The notes beneath the pieces were generated by a model, which had not been told where the DNA came from, did no database searches, and saw only the letters and a list, made by a program, of their open reading frames with translations. From Qipengyuania sphaerica (lineage in GTDB: Bacteria > Pseudomonadota > Alphaproteobacteria > Sphingomonadales > Sphingomonadaceae), in the NCBI RefSeq assembly GCF_019711595.1, contig NZ_JAIGNR010000001.1:372001-436000 (forward strand): a stretch of 64,000 bases of DNA, read 5' to 3'. This document shows positions 1 through 9,170 of the stretch, piece after piece (the stretch's first letter is position 1; the number at the start of each line of letters is the position of its first letter). Made by a program: the position numbers and the translations under genes.

Positions 1-501
1 ATCCCCGTGGCAGACGACAGGACCTGCTCGCTCGACGCTTACGAGCCGGGCACCAATGCTTCGGTATTTTCGCCGCAGGGAGGATTGCGGATCGGGATGC
101 GAGACCTGGCCCGCCTGGGGGCTGAATTGCTCAAGCCGGCGAAGGAAAGCGTATTTTCCGAGCGCGCGCTGGACGAGCTGTTTCTTTCGCTGACGGCAAA
201 TTCCGAAGCCCAAAGGCAACATTTTTTCTGCATATACGGATTTCATGTGCAGCTGATCGAATTATCGGGAGAAGAGTGCGACGACGCTCTGGTCGGAGAT
301 GGACGCTCGCGTCTCGGTCATGCGGGAGAAGCTTATGGCCTGAGATCGGGTCTGTGGCTCGATTACGAAGCAGGCACGGGCATCGCCTATTTTGTGACGC
401 AAGTTCCGGATCGAACTGCGCCCGACGAAGGCGGTTTTGCATTCGAAGAGGTGATATTGGTCCGCCGTGCCTTGCGAATAAAGACGGAAACGGGGAATTA
501 G
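1..501 (+). CDS. Serine beta-lactamase-family hydrolase, C-terminal part (5' end outside window)
   Basis: The frame is open from the left edge to TAG at 499-501, so this is the last ~166 codons of a longer gene. The segment GGLRIGMRDLARLG is typical of the class C beta-lactamase/penicillin-binding-protein fold, and GHAGEAYGLRSGLWLD then a strand ending GIAYFV fits the third active-site element (HxG in place of KTG) and the beta-strand beside it. The SxxK and YxN motifs would lie upstream, outside the window. The family covers esterases, D-aminopeptidases and carboxypeptidases, so the substrate cannot be named. It stops about 90 nt before the glycine riboswitch and is probably unrelated to it. 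Confidence 0.65.
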   Translation: MPVADDRTCSLDAYEPGTNASVFSPQGGLRIGMRDLARLGAELLKPAKESVFSERALDELFLSLTANSEAQRQHFFCIYGFHVQLIELSGEECDDALVGDGRSRLGHAGEAYGLRSGLWLDYEAGTGIAYFVTQVPDRTAPDEGGFAFEEVILVRRALRIKTETGN

Positions 502-589
502 CACCTATTCGAGCGCCGCAGGGAATTGACCCGGCGGGCTGCATCGCGCAGGGCTGGACCGTCGGCTGCGGGAGCGATTCTGCGGCGGG

Positions 590-771
590 CGCGCACGGGA
601 GAGCTTGCGGTCAGCCGCAACGCCGAAGGAGCAACCGCCCCGGAAACTCTCAGGCCAACGGACCGTGCGCCGCCATCGACACTCTGGAAAGCGTCACGCG
701 CGGCTGCGCGGGGCCACCGAAGGGGTAAGCGCTTCTTGCGCCAGTCTCTCAGGTTTCCCGACAGAGGGGGC
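590..771 (+). promoter_or_regulatory. Tandem glycine riboswitch (two aptamers) upstream of gcvT
   Basis: Two copies of the glycine-aptamer core are visible. Aptamer 1 (about 590-670) has CGGGAGAG at 597-604, GCCGAAGGAGCAA at 622-634 and AACTCTCAGG at 645-654. Aptamer 2 (about 681-771) has CTCTGGAAAGC, CACCGAAGGGGTAAGCG at 714-730 and GTCTCTCAGG at 744-753, ending in a GACAGAGGGGG closing strand. A short linker of about 10 nt joins them, as in known cooperative tandem glycine switches. It ends 56 nt before the gcvT start, so it should switch the whole glycine-cleavage operon on when glycine is abundant. I see no clear intrinsic terminator between aptamer 2 and gcvT, so control may act on translation; this last point is inference. 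Confidence 0.95.
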
Positions 772-827
772 ATGGGTTGGTTTGGTGCGCTGGAAAGGCG
801 CGCTCCCATGCTTTTGAAGGACGGGAC

Positions 828-2000
828 TTGAGCGAAGAGAACGACAACATCGAAGAAATCCAGACGCTGCCGCTCGATGCGTGGCATCGCCGCAAGGGCG
901 CGCGCATGGTGCCTTTCGCCGGCTACGAAATGCCGATTCAATACGAGGGCATCGTGGTCGAACACAACTGGACGCGCGAGCAGGCGGGGCTGTTCGATGT
1001 CAGCCACATGGGCCAGCTCATGGTCACGGGCGACAAGGCCGCCGAGGAACTCGAAAAGCTGCTTCCCGGCGCCATTGCCTCGCTCAAGCCCGGCCGCACG
1101 CGCTATTCGCTGCTGATGGCCGAAGATGGCGGGATCCTCGACGACCTGATGGTCACCAACGCCACCCCCTGGATCGAGGGCGACGAGGAGGAAGGCACCG
1201 AGAGCCACTGGGGCGACCCGGCCTATTATCTCGTCGTCAACGGCGCGATGAAGTGGGACGATATCGCCCACTTGCGCGAACATCTCGATGACGATGTGAC
1301 GCTGACGCATATGGACGACCATGCACTGGTGGCGCTGCAGGGCCCCAATGCGGCGACGGCTCTCAACCGCGTGATGCGCAATGTCATCGACGACATGGTC
1401 TTCATGGATTCGGTGCTGCACGATTTCGGCGAGTGGCCCCTGCGGATCACCCGTTCGGGCTATACCGGCGAGGACGGGTTCGAAATTTCCATCCCCGCCG
1501 AACATGCCGAAAGCCTGTGCAACCGCCTCTGCGCCGAAATCGAGGTGCGCCCCATCGGCCTCGGCGCGCGCGACAGCCTGCGCCTGGAAGCCGGCCTGCC
1601 GCTCTATGGCCACGACATTACCGAAGAGACCGACCCCGTCTCTGCCGACCTCCTCTTCGCGCTGACCAAGAAGCGCCGCGAGCAAGGCGGCTGGATGGGC
1701 CACGAGGCGGTCGCCAAGGTTCTTGCCGATGGTCCGGCGCAAAAGCGCGTCGGGCTCGACATCGAGGGCCGCTTGCCCGCCCGCGAAGGTGCGCTGGTCT
1801 ATTCGGGCGACAAACAGGTCGGACGCGTCACCAGCGGGGGATTTTCGCCCACGCTCCAGCGCCCGATTGCGATGGCATACATCGACACCGCGCTCGCTTC
1901 CGAGGGAACCGAACTCGAGGTCGAGGTTCGTAACAAGAGACTGTCTGCGAAGGTCGCAACGATGCCCTTCGTGCCCAACCGCTACTACAGAGGGAAGTGA
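828..2000 (+). CDS. gcvT: Aminomethyltransferase, glycine cleavage T-protein
   Basis: T-protein of the glycine cleavage system: it takes the aminomethyl group from lipoylated GcvH and makes 5,10-methylene-tetrahydrofolate plus ammonia. The sequence has the family signature [16 protein letters not shown] near the N-terminus, [10 protein letters not shown], the [10 protein letters not shown] segment, and the C-terminal [16 protein letters not shown] block. I place the start at TTG 828 ([11 protein letters not shown]...), because AAGGA at 817-821 sits 6 nt upstream; an in-frame upstream ATG at 777 would add 17 odd residues and lacks such a site. Length 390 aa, normal for the family. First gene after the riboswitch; gcvH starts 4 nt after its stop. 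Confidence 0.95.
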   Translation: MSEENDNIEEIQTLPLDAWHRRKGARMVPFAGYEMPIQYEGIVVEHNWTREQAGLFDVSHMGQLMVTGDKAAEELEKLLPGAIASLKPGRTRYSLLMAEDGGILDDLMVTNATPWIEGDEEEGTESHWGDPAYYLVVNGAMKWDDIAHLREHLDDDVTLTHMDDHALVALQGPNAATALNRVMRNVIDDMVFMDSVLHDFGEWPLRITRSGYTGEDGFEISIPAEHAESLCNRLCAEIEVRPIGLGARDSLRLEAGLPLYGHDITEETDPVSADLLFALTKKRREQGGWMGHEAVAKVLADGPAQKRVGLDIEGRLPAREGALVYSGDKQVGRVTSGGFSPTLQRPIAMAYIDTALASEGTELEVEVRNKRLSAKVATMPFVPNRYYRGK

Positions 2001-2004
2001 CCTG

Positions 2005-2376
2005 ATGGCCCGTTATTTCACCGATGAACACGAATGGATCGACCTCGAAGGCGACACTGCCACGGTCGGCATTACCGATTTCGCGCAAGGCCAGCTCGGC
2101 GATATCGTCTTCGTCGAACTGCCCGACGTCGGCACCATGGTCGAAAAGGGCAAGGACGCCGCAGTGGTCGAGAGCGTCAAGGCCGCAAGCGACGTCTACG
2201 CGCCGCTTTCGGGCGAAGTTGTCGAGGTCAATGACAGCCTCGAAGACGACCCGGCACTCGTCAATTCCTCGCCCGAGGAAGACGGCTGGTTCTTCAAGAT
2301 GACCGTCTCCGACAAGTCCGAGCTCGAAGGCCTGATGGACGACAAGGCCTACAAGAGCTTTTGCGACGGACTCTAA
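2005..2376 (+). CDS. gcvH: Glycine cleavage H-protein (lipoyl carrier)
   Basis: Small lipoyl-carrier protein (123 aa) that shuttles the aminomethyl intermediate between GcvP, GcvT and the L-protein. The lipoylation site is Lys59 in ESVKAAS, and the family core [22 protein letters not shown] precedes it in two short blocks. The C-terminus [11 protein letters not shown] is also typical. The gene starts 4 nt after gcvT ends, within AGGGAAGTGACCTGATG, where AGGGAAG provides the ribosome site. Tight packing and order T-H-P(A)-P(B) indicate one operon under the glycine riboswitch. Confidence 0.96.
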   Translation: MARYFTDEHEWIDLEGDTATVGITDFAQGQLGDIVFVELPDVGTMVEKGKDAAVVESVKAASDVYAPLSGEVVEVNDSLEDDPALVNSSPEEDGWFFKMTVSDKSELEGLMDDKAYKSFCDGL

Positions 2377-2411
2377 TTCCCATCCCGCACGCGGGACATA
2401 AGAGGTAATCG

Positions 2412-3779
2412 ATGCGCTACCTGCCGCTGACTGACGCCGACCGTTCGGCGATGCTTGAGAAAATCGGTGCGCCCGATGTGGACGCGCTCTTCGTCGACGT
2501 GCCCGAGGAGGCGCGGCTTTCCGGACCGATCCATGGCCTGCCGATGCATGCCTCCGAGATGGCGGTCGAAAAGCATATGCGCCGCCTGTCGAAGAAGAAC
2601 CTTGCGGCGTCCGACGCGGCGTTCTTCCTTGGCGCTGGGGCTTACAAGCACCATGTCCCGGCAAGCGTCGACCACATCATCCAGCGCGGCGAGTTCCTGA
2701 CCGCCTACACGCCCTACCAGCCGGAAATCGCGCAGGGCACTCTGCAGATGCTGTTCGAATTCCAGAGCCAGGTCGCGCATCTCTATGGCTGCGCGGTGGC
2801 CAATGCGAGCATGTACGATGGCTCGACCGCTTGCTGGGAAGCAGTCGCGATGGCCAGCCGCATCGCGCGGGGAAAGAAGCGCAAGGTCGTGCTCTCGGGC
2901 GCGCTGCACCCGCATTACGCCGAGGTCGTGAAGACCATGGCGAAGTTCACCGACGACGAGATCGCCCACGCCAAACCGGCGATGACGGCGGCGCCCGATA
3001 CCGAAGGCCTGATTGCCCGCATCGACGGCGACACGAGCTGCGTCGTAGTCCAGTATCCCGACATCCTCGGCCGCGTGACCGATCTCCAGCCGATTGCCGA
3101 TGCTGCCCACGCGAAGGGCGCGCTGCTTATCGTCGTGAATACCGAGCCTGTGGCGCTGGGTGCGATCAAGTCGCCCGGCGAAATGGGCGCGGATATCGTC
3201 GTGGGCGAGGGCCAGTCTATCGGCGTCGGCCTCCAGTTCGGCGGTCCCTATCTCGGTCTCTTCGCCGTCCGGGATCCCAAGCATGTCCGCATGATGCCCG
3301 GCCGCCTGTGCGGCGAAACGCAGGATGCGGAAGGCAAGCGCGGCTACGTGCTCACGCTCTCGACCCGCGAGCAGCATATCCGCCGCGAGAAGGCGACGTC
3401 GAACATCTGCACCAATTCCGGCCTCTGCGCGCTGGCCTTCAGCGTCCACATGACCCTGCTGGGCGAGAAGGGGCTGCGGCAGCTGGCGGCGGAGAACCAC
3501 CGCCTTGCCTGCCTCGCCGCCGACCGGTTGGCACAGGTGCCGGGAGTCACGGTGCTCAACGACAGCTTCTTCAACGAATTCACCATCCGCCTCGGTACCG
3601 ATGCCCGCGCGGTGGTGCGCAAGCTCGCCAAGGACAAGGTTCTTGCCGGCGTCTCGCTCGGCCGCCTGTTCCCGCAGCACGAGGAACTGGCCGACGGCCT
3701 CATTGTCGCGGTTACCGAGACCACCACCGAGGAGGACATCGAAACGCTGGTCTCCGCGCTGAAGGAGGTGCTGGCATGA
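2412..3779 (+). CDS. gcvPA: Glycine dehydrogenase (decarboxylating) subunit 1
   Basis: N-terminal half of the split, PLP-dependent P-protein, which decarboxylates glycine and loads the aminomethyl group on GcvH. The 455-aa length and the opening [19 protein letters not shown] are typical of the two-subunit form. Conserved blocks include [28 protein letters not shown] and [12 protein letters not shown]. The start lies behind the ribosome site AAGAGGTAATCG. Its TGA overlaps the ATG of the second subunit (ATGA at 3776-3779), so the two halves are translationally coupled, as expected for subunits needed in equal amount. Confidence 0.96.
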   Translation: MRYLPLTDADRSAMLEKIGAPDVDALFVDVPEEARLSGPIHGLPMHASEMAVEKHMRRLSKKNLAASDAAFFLGAGAYKHHVPASVDHIIQRGEFLTAYTPYQPEIAQGTLQMLFEFQSQVAHLYGCAVANASMYDGSTACWEAVAMASRIARGKKRKVVLSGALHPHYAEVVKTMAKFTDDEIAHAKPAMTAAPDTEGLIARIDGDTSCVVVQYPDILGRVTDLQPIADAAHAKGALLIVVNTEPVALGAIKSPGEMGADIVVGEGQSIGVGLQFGGPYLGLFAVRDPKHVRMMPGRLCGETQDAEGKRGYVLTLSTREQHIRREKATSNICTNSGLCALAFSVHMTLLGEKGLRQLAAENHRLACLAADRLAQVPGVTVLNDSFFNEFTIRLGTDARAVVRKLAKDKVLAGVSLGRLFPQHEELADGLIVAVTETTTEEDIETLVSALKEVLA

Positions 3780-5383
3780 GCGCTCCCAACCAGTCCGGCT
3801 GGAAACCCGGCAGCCCCGTCAAGGATCACAACGCGATGAGCGGCCCCGACACCGTCACCGGCAACCGCGCGCTGATGCTGGAAGAGCCGCTGATCTTCGA
3901 GATCGGGACGACCGAAACGACCGGCGTGGACCTGCCGGAGCCTTCGCGTGGCGCCAACCGCCTCGGCGGCCTCGACCGCAGCGAGGAGATCGGCCTGCCG
4001 GGTCTCTCCGAACCGGAAACGGTGCGTCACTACACGCGCCTCAGCCGCCAGAATTACGCGATCGACCTCGGCCTCTTCCCGCTCGGCAGCTGCACGATGA
4101 AGCACAATCCGCGCCTCAACGAAAAGGTCGCGCGGATGCCCGGCTTTGCCGATGTCCATCCGCTCCAGCCGGTCGACACGGTGAAGGGCGGGCTCGAAGT
4201 CATCAACGAACTCGCCAACTGGCTGATCGACCTCACCGGCATGCACGGTGTCGCGATGAGCCCCAAGGCGGGCGCGCATGGCGAATTGTGCGGCATCCTT
4301 TGCATCCGCGCCGCTTTGGAAGCGCGCGGGGATGCGCGCGAAGTCATCCTCGTTCCCGAAAGCGCGCATGGCACCAATCCCGCCACCGCGGCCTTTGCGG
4401 GTTACAAGATCGAGGACATCCCTGCGAATTCCGACGGACGTGTCGATCTCGATGCGCTCAAGAGCCGTCTCGGGCCCGATGTCGCGGGTGTGATGATCAC
4501 CAACCCCTCGACGCTCGGCCTGTTCGAACGCGATTTGAAAGCGATCTCCGACGCGGTCCACGAAGCGGGTGGCTTCGTCTATTGCGATGGGGCGAACTTC
4601 AACGCGATCGTCGGCAAGGTGCGCCCGGGCGACCTCGGCGTCGATGCGATGCACATCAACCTGCACAAGACCTTCTCCACCCCGCATGGCGGCGGCGGAC
4701 CGGGTTCGGGGCCGGTAGTCCTTTCCGAAGCGCTCGCACCCTATGGCCCGCTCCCCTACGTGGTGCGCGGCAAGGACGGCGCGGTGCACCTCGTCGAGGA
4801 AGAGAATGCCGACGAGTTCGAGCACACCAAGGCCTTCGGCCGCATGACCGCTTTCCACGGCCAGATGGGTATGTTCACCCGCGCGCTGACCTATATCCTC
4901 AGCCATGGCGCCGATGGATTGCGGCAGGTGGCCGAGGATGCGGTGCTTAACGCCAATTACATTTTGCGCAGCCTCGACGACGTGCTCGATGCCCCCTTCG
5001 GCCACAGCGGCCCATGCATGCACGAGGCGCTGTTCAGCGATAAGGGCTTTGCCGAGGATATCTCGACGCTCGATCTCGCCAAGGCGCTGATCGACGAGGG
5101 CTGCCACCCGATGACCATGTACTTCCCGCTGGTGGTGCATGGTGCGATGCTGGTCGAACCGACCGAGACCGAGAGCAAGGCCGCGCTCGACCAGTTCATC
5201 ATGGCGCTCCGCAGCGTGGCGGAGCGGGCTCGGGCAGGCGACGAAAGCCTCAAGACCGCGCCGCATTACGCACCGCGTCGCCGGCTCGACGAGACGCTGG
5301 CGGCGCGCAAGCCCATCCTCGCTTGGGAAGAACCCAATCCTCCGGGCGGCGAACCGACGATGAGCGAGCAGGGCGGGCGGTGA
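3776..5383 (+). CDS. gcvPB: Glycine dehydrogenase (decarboxylating) subunit 2
   Basis: C-terminal half of the P-protein (535 aa), carrying the PLP-binding lysine in [20 protein letters not shown]. Other family blocks: [12 protein letters not shown]-type segment (here [16 protein letters not shown]), [13 protein letters not shown], and the C-terminal [21 protein letters not shown]. It begins at the ATG overlapping the gcvPA stop. The first ~25 residues ([19 protein letters not shown]) are a low-complexity extension before the conserved domain, and a downstream in-frame ATG at 3836 is a less likely alternative. It closes the classical gcv operon; the next gene starts only 16 nt later. Confidence 0.95.
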   Translation: MSAPNQSGWKPGSPVKDHNAMSGPDTVTGNRALMLEEPLIFEIGTTETTGVDLPEPSRGANRLGGLDRSEEIGLPGLSEPETVRHYTRLSRQNYAIDLGLFPLGSCTMKHNPRLNEKVARMPGFADVHPLQPVDTVKGGLEVINELANWLIDLTGMHGVAMSPKAGAHGELCGILCIRAALEARGDAREVILVPESAHGTNPATAAFAGYKIEDIPANSDGRVDLDALKSRLGPDVAGVMITNPSTLGLFERDLKAISDAVHEAGGFVYCDGANFNAIVGKVRPGDLGVDAMHINLHKTFSTPHGGGGPGSGPVVLSEALAPYGPLPYVVRGKDGAVHLVEEENADEFEHTKAFGRMTAFHGQMGMFTRALTYILSHGADGLRQVAEDAVLNANYILRSLDDVLDAPFGHSGPCMHEALFSDKGFAEDISTLDLAKALIDEGCHPMTMYFPLVVHGAMLVEPTETESKAALDQFIMALRSVAERARAGDESLKTAPHYAPRRRLDETLAARKPILAWEEPNPPGGEPTMSEQGGR

Positions 5384-5399
5384 TCGCTCGCCTGCGGCC

Positions 5400-6131
5400 A
5401 TGAAGATCGTCTTCAGCCGCAAGGGCTTCGACAGCGCGGCAGGCGGCGGGTCGTCGCCGATCGTGGATGGCAAGCCGGTAAGCTTGCCGATCCCTGCGGG
5501 TACGGCGTCGCGCACGAGTTATGGCGACCTCGGGCTGGGCGAGCTCGCTGCCAAGTCCAGCCGCGGCAGGCTGGGGGCGGATGACCTCTGCCATCACGAC
5601 CCCATGTTCCGCGATGACGGCACCTGCATTTTCGGCCAGGTCGGTGCGGCGCAAACGCATCTCGCAAACCGGGGCGTGGGCATCGGCGATGTGTTCCTGT
5701 TCTTCGGCCTTTTCCGCGAGGAGGACAGCGGCGAGCCGCACCATCGGATCTTCGGCTACCTCCGGGTAGAGCGGATGGTTCACCTCGGCGCGTGCGGTGA
5801 GGATGAACGGTGCGAGTTTGCGGCCAGGCTTCATCCGCATGCGCTCGGCATGCACGGGGCCAACGATTGCCTCTACGTCGGGCGGGGGACGACCGCTGCG
5901 GCTGCGAGCGAGACCTTGCGCCTTACCGTTCCCGGCGGCCCGCCCAGCCTGTGGAAACGCCCCGACTGGCTGCGGGAGGGCGGGCTCAGCTATCATGACC
6001 GCCCGAATCGCTGGCTTCGCGGCGGACGCCTCAGATCGGTCGCGCGCGGTCAGGAATTCGTCGCCGATATCGGCCGCCGGCAGGCTCCGCGCGACTGGCT
6101 GGCGCGAATACTGACTGAAATCGGCGAATAA
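5400..6131 (+). CDS. Nmad3-like putative nucleotide-modification protein
   Basis: 243 aa. The N-terminus MKIVFSRKGFDSAAGGGSSP and the later LPIPAG, HHDPMF, FGQVGAAQTHL and GVGIGDVFLFFGLFRE segments match my memory of the Nmad3 (nucleotide modification associated domain 3) family, which was defined computationally from DNA-modification gene contexts and has no assigned reaction. Cytoplasmic: no signal peptide or membrane segment. It lies 16 nt behind gcvPB on the same strand without a terminator, so it is probably the last cistron of the glycine-switched operon. No Shine-Dalgarno sequence is evident at the ATG, which suggests coupling to gcvPB. No glycosylase, methylase or phage gene is nearby, so a role in DNA modification is only inherited from the family name. 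Confidence 0.7.
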   Translation: MKIVFSRKGFDSAAGGGSSPIVDGKPVSLPIPAGTASRTSYGDLGLGELAAKSSRGRLGADDLCHHDPMFRDDGTCIFGQVGAAQTHLANRGVGIGDVFLFFGLFREEDSGEPHHRIFGYLRVERMVHLGACGEDERCEFAARLHPHALGMHGANDCLYVGRGTTAAAASETLRLTVPGGPPSLWKRPDWLREGGLSYHDRPNRWLRGGRLRSVARGQEFVADIGRRQAPRDWLARILTEIGE

Positions 6132-6193
6132 TTCCGGAAAAATCCAGATTCGGGGCTAGGACTTTGCAACCTTCGTTGCTTATAGCCGACCCC

Positions 6194-6254
6194 GGTATCG
6201 CGGTGCTGCCCCGAGCCTTTCGGCCAGTCGCCCTACAGGCGGTGTCGCGATACC
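6194..6254. repeat. Widely spaced inverted repeat between convergent genes
   Basis: GGTATCGCG at 6194-6202 is repeated in inverse as CGCGATACC at 6246-6254, with a 43-nt interior that can form small stems of its own. It sits in the 136-nt gap between the Nmad3-like gene and mmsB, which converge. It may be the structured 3' end of one or both transcripts. No U-tract follows on either strand, so it is not a standard intrinsic terminator. Confidence 0.35.
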
Positions 6255-6267
6255 ACCTTCTTGAAAA

Positions 6268-7134
6268 TCAAAGCGTCTTGATGACCGCCGAGAAATCGAG
6301 CCCGCCATTCTCTTCGGCGAATGCCTCGTAGATTTCGGTGGCGTGACGCCCGAGTGCGGTCTTCGCATCGACGCTGTCGGCGGCTTCCATCGCGAGGCGC
6401 AAATCCTTGAGCATGAGGGCCGTGGCAAAGCCGCCCTGGTAGCCCTTGTCAGCCGGGCTTTCGACTCCCACGCCGGGCATTGGGGTGTAAGCATTGAGCG
6501 GCCAGCAGTAGCCCGACGAAACAGAGCTGATCTCGTAGAACTTCTGCGGATCGAGACCGAGCTTCTTCGCCATTGTCATCGCCTCGGTCGTGCCGATCAT
6601 GGTGATGGCGAGCAGCATGTTGTTGCAGATCTTTGCCGTCTGTCCTGCGCCTGCATCGCCCGCATGGATCACGGCCTTGCCCATGGCGTTGAGCACTTCC
6701 TCTGCGCGCCCGAACGCCTTGTCGGTCCCGCCGACCATGAAGGTGAGCGTGCCGCCATTGGCCGCCGCGATGCCGCCCGAGACGGGCGCGTCGACCATGT
6801 CGTAACCAGCCGCCTCGGCCCTTGCGATCACCTCCTTGGCGGTGGCGACATCGATGGTCGAACAATCGAGCAGCACCGCGCCTTCGGGGGCCTTGCCGAT
6901 CACGCTACCCTCGTAGACCGATTTCACGATCCCGCCATTGGGCAGCATGGTCACGACGCCATCGACGCCCTGAACGGCCTCAGCCGCATCGGTGAAGGTC
7001 GCGCAGCCGTTAGCCTTGGCGGTCGCGAGCGCCTCTTCGGACAGGTCGAAGGCATTCACATCGTGCCCCGCCTTGACGAGGTTCGCGGCCATCCCGCCGC
7101 CCATATTGCCGAGGCCGATGAAGGCGATTTGCAT
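6268..7134 (-). CDS. mmsB: 3-hydroxyisobutyrate dehydrogenase
   Basis: NAD-dependent enzyme of valine degradation: 3-hydroxyisobutyrate to methylmalonate semialdehyde. The 288-aa protein opens with the Rossmann signature IAFIGLGNMGGGMAANL, and has the DAPVSGG substrate-binding block and the GAGQTAKICNN segment carrying the catalytic lysine. I start it at ATG 7134, because GAGAGGAAAACGAC lies just upstream; a longer frame to 7179 would cross the palindrome described below. It is separated by 198 nt from the enoyl-CoA hydratase gene, so it may have its own promoter. It converges on the Nmad3-like gene. Confidence 0.93.
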   Translation of the reverse strand: MQIAFIGLGNMGGGMAANLVKAGHDVNAFDLSEEALATAKANGCATFTDAAEAVQGVDGVVTMLPNGGIVKSVYEGSVIGKAPEGAVLLDCSTIDVATAKEVIARAEAAGYDMVDAPVSGGIAAANGGTLTFMVGGTDKAFGRAEEVLNAMGKAVIHAGDAGAGQTAKICNNMLLAITMIGTTEAMTMAKKLGLDPQKFYEISSVSSGYCWPLNAYTPMPGVGVESPADKGYQGGFATALMLKDLRLAMEAADSVDAKTALGRHATEIYEAFAEENGGLDFSAVIKTL

Positions 7135-7158
7135 GTCGTTTTCCTCTCTCGAACACGA

Positions 7159-7184
7159 CGAAGCTGACACCTGTGTCAACTTCG
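7159..7184. promoter_or_regulatory. 26-bp imperfect palindrome upstream of mmsB (candidate operator)
   Basis: Arms CGAAG-c-TGACAC and GTGTCA-a-CTTCG flank a 2-nt centre, 25 nt upstream of the mmsB start. On the minus strand the palindrome contains TTGACA, a good -35 element, so a bound dimer would cover the promoter. Size and symmetry suit a TetR- or GntR-type repressor, but no such regulator gene is beside it. Function is inference. Confidence 0.5.
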
Positions 7185-7332
7185 GTTTCCCTCTGTTTTA
7201 CAGCGATATAGGCGCTGTTCTCCCGCAAAAAGTGACACCGAGCCGGTGGCGGAGATTACGCCTGGTGCAGCAGTGTCGAACGACGCCGAGAGCGATACAT
7301 GTCCCGGCGGCGTGTAGGAAAGGATTATCGCG

Positions 7333-8115
7333 TCACCGCCCCTTCCACTTGCCCTCGCGCTTTTCGACGAAGGCGGCCATGCCTTCCTTCTTGTCTTCGC
7401 TGGCGGTGAGGATCTGGAAGATGCGGCGCTCGATAATCAGGCCCTGGTCGAGGCTGGTCTCGAAGGCTGCGTTGACCATTTCCTTGTTCGCGATGGCGGC
7501 CATTGGCGGCATGCTCGCGATCTGCGCGGCAGTCTTCATCGCCTCGTCGAGAAGCTGCTCATGCGTCACCACGCGCGCGACGAGGTTGCTGCGCTCGGCT
7601 TCCTCGGCATCCATCATGCGGCCGGTGAGGCACATCTCCATCGATTTCGACTTGCCGATGGCGCGGGTCAGGCGCTGCGATCCGCCCATGCCGGGTGCAA
7701 CGCCGAGCTTGATTTCGGGCTGGCCGAACTTGGCCTTGTCCGAGGCGATGATGAAGTCCGCCATCATGGCGAGTTCGCACCCGCCCCCGAGCGCGAAGCC
7801 GTTTACCGCAGCGATCCACGGCTTGCGGGTCTTCTTGACGATCTCGCTGGTCCAGGGGCTGAAGAAATCTTCCAGATAGAAGTCGGCTGCCGCCTTCTCG
7901 CTCATTTCCTTGATGTCGGCGCCCGCGGCGAAAGCCTTGTCGCCTGATCCGGTAAGCACCGCGCACAGCTGGCTGGCATCGGCCTGATAGGCGGCGAATG
8001 CCTCGGTCAGCTCTTCGAGCACCTTGCTGTTCAAAGCATTGAGTGCTTGCGGACGGTTCAATGTGATCAGCGTGACCGCATCGCGCTGTTCGACGGTGAT
8101 GGTTTCAAAACTCAT
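7333..8115 (-). CDS. Enoyl-CoA hydratase (probable methacrylyl-CoA hydratase)
   Basis: Crotonase-fold enzyme of 260 aa; from context it hydrates methacrylyl-CoA to 3-hydroxyisobutyryl-CoA in valine breakdown. Signature blocks: [10 protein letters not shown], the oxyanion-hole segments [11 protein letters not shown] and [13 protein letters not shown], and [20 protein letters not shown] with the catalytic glutamates. Its ATG overlaps the stop of the upstream hydrolase gene (ATGA at 8112-8115), so I prefer this start over the ATG four codons upstream. Enoyl-CoA hydratases are promiscuous and it could also serve general beta-oxidation. Confidence 0.9.
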   Translation of the reverse strand: MSFETITVEQRDAVTLITLNRPQALNALNSKVLEELTEAFAAYQADASQLCAVLTGSGDKAFAAGADIKEMSEKAAADFYLEDFFSPWTSEIVKKTRKPWIAAVNGFALGGGCELAMMADFIIASDKAKFGQPEIKLGVAPGMGGSQRLTRAIGKSKSMEMCLTGRMMDAEEAERSNLVARVVTHEQLLDEAMKTAAQIASMPPMAAIANKEMVNAAFETSLDQGLIIERRIFQILTASEDKKEGMAAFVEKREGKWKGR

Positions 8116-9170
8116 AGGGGTTTCCATTCCTCATCGGCGGGAAGCGGGGCGAAGATGCTGTCGAGCAATTCCTCGCTCACGCCCTCGGGCGTTGCCGGAT
8201 CCCATTTGGGGTCGTTGGTCTTGTCCACGATCACTGCGCGCACTCCTTCCGCAAAGTCGGGGCGGGTCAGCACGCGGCTGGCGATGCGGTATTCCATCAC
8301 CATGTTGTCTGCGAAATCGTCGAGCTGTTTGCTTGTCGCCAGTTGGCGCAGCGCAACCTTGCAGGTCTGCGGGCTCTTGCTGCGCAGCGTGGCCAGCTCC
8401 TTCGCCGCCCAGTCGCTGTCGTCGGCTTCGAGGCTCGCGAGGATGTCTTCGAAGCGATCGGAGGCGAAGTGCTTGGCGATCTTGTCGGAATTGCCCTCGA
8501 TCCGCGCTTCGGGCGGCGTGACCGAGAGTTCGGACAGGATGCCCGAGATGCGGTCGGGATGTTCGGCAATGCGTGCCTTGGCTTCGGCGAGCTTCTCAGC
8601 TGGCAGGTAATGCGTTGCGATGCCTGCCCAGAGGCATTCCGCCCCGTCGAGCCGCGCGCCGGTGAGCGCGAGGAACTGGCCCAGCCGCCCGCCGAGGCGC
8701 GAGAGGTGCCAGCCGCCACCGACATCGGGGAACAGGCCGATGCCGGTTTCGGGCATGGCGAAGCGCGTATGTTCGGTCGCAACGCGGTATTTGCATGGCA
8801 GCGCAATGCCCACGCCGCCGCCCATGGTGATGCCGTCCATGAAAGCCACGATGGGCTTTGCATAAGTCATCATCTGGTGGTTGAGCTGGTATTCGTCGTG
8901 GAAGAAGGCGCGGCCCGATGCGCCGCCGTCGTTCAATGCCGAATTGCGCAGCAGGTTGATGTCGCCGCCGGCGCAGAAACCGCGGCCTTCGGCGTGGTCG
9001 AGGATCACGGCTTCGACCGGATCGTCGCCCGCCCAGCCGGACAGGCCCGCGCTCATCGCGTGGCACATGTCGAGCGTCAGCGCATGGAGCGCCTTGGGGC
9101 GATTGAGCGAGATATGGCCCGTGCGGCCATGCGTGTGGATATGGACTTCGTCGGTCATTCTGGTGCTCAC
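8112..9170 (-). CDS. 3-hydroxyisobutyryl-CoA hydrolase
   Basis: Crotonase-superfamily thioesterase releasing free 3-hydroxyisobutyrate from its CoA ester, a step found almost only in valine catabolism. At 352 aa it is longer than an enoyl-CoA hydratase, as expected for this subgroup. Motifs: [52 protein letters not shown] and [14 protein letters not shown], the last being characteristic of the hydrolases. GTG 9170 overlaps the TGA of the dehydrogenase gene (GTGA); ATG 9158 is an equally possible start. Middle gene of a three-gene overlapping operon. Confidence 0.92.
   Translation of the reverse strand: MSTRMTDEVHIHTHGRTGHISLNRPKALHALTLDMCHAMSAGLSGWAGDDPVEAVILDHAEGRGFCAGGDINLLRNSALNDGGASGRAFFHDEYQLNHQMMTYAKPIVAFMDGITMGGGVGIALPCKYRVATEHTRFAMPETGIGLFPDVGGGWHLSRLGGRLGQFLALTGARLDGAECLWAGIATHYLPAEKLAEAKARIAEHPDRISGILSELSVTPPEARIEGNSDKIAKHFASDRFEDILASLEADDSDWAAKELATLRSKSPQTCKVALRQLATSKQLDDFADNMVMEYRIASRVLTRPDFAEGVRAVIVDKTNDPKWDPATPEGVSEELLDSIFAPLPADEEWKPL

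Noticed and set aside
498-1742. 414-codon minus-strand frame over the riboswitch and gcvT
   Set aside because: Opposes an unmistakable glycine riboswitch and gcvT.
3344-5515. 723-codon open frame on the minus strand opposite gcvPA/gcvPB
   Set aside because: Mirror frame of strongly conserved gcvP genes in high-GC DNA; no domain pattern, composition typical of shadows.
6194-6254. Inverted repeat read as an intrinsic terminator
   Set aside because: 43-nt interior and no U-tract on either strand; kept only as a repeat.
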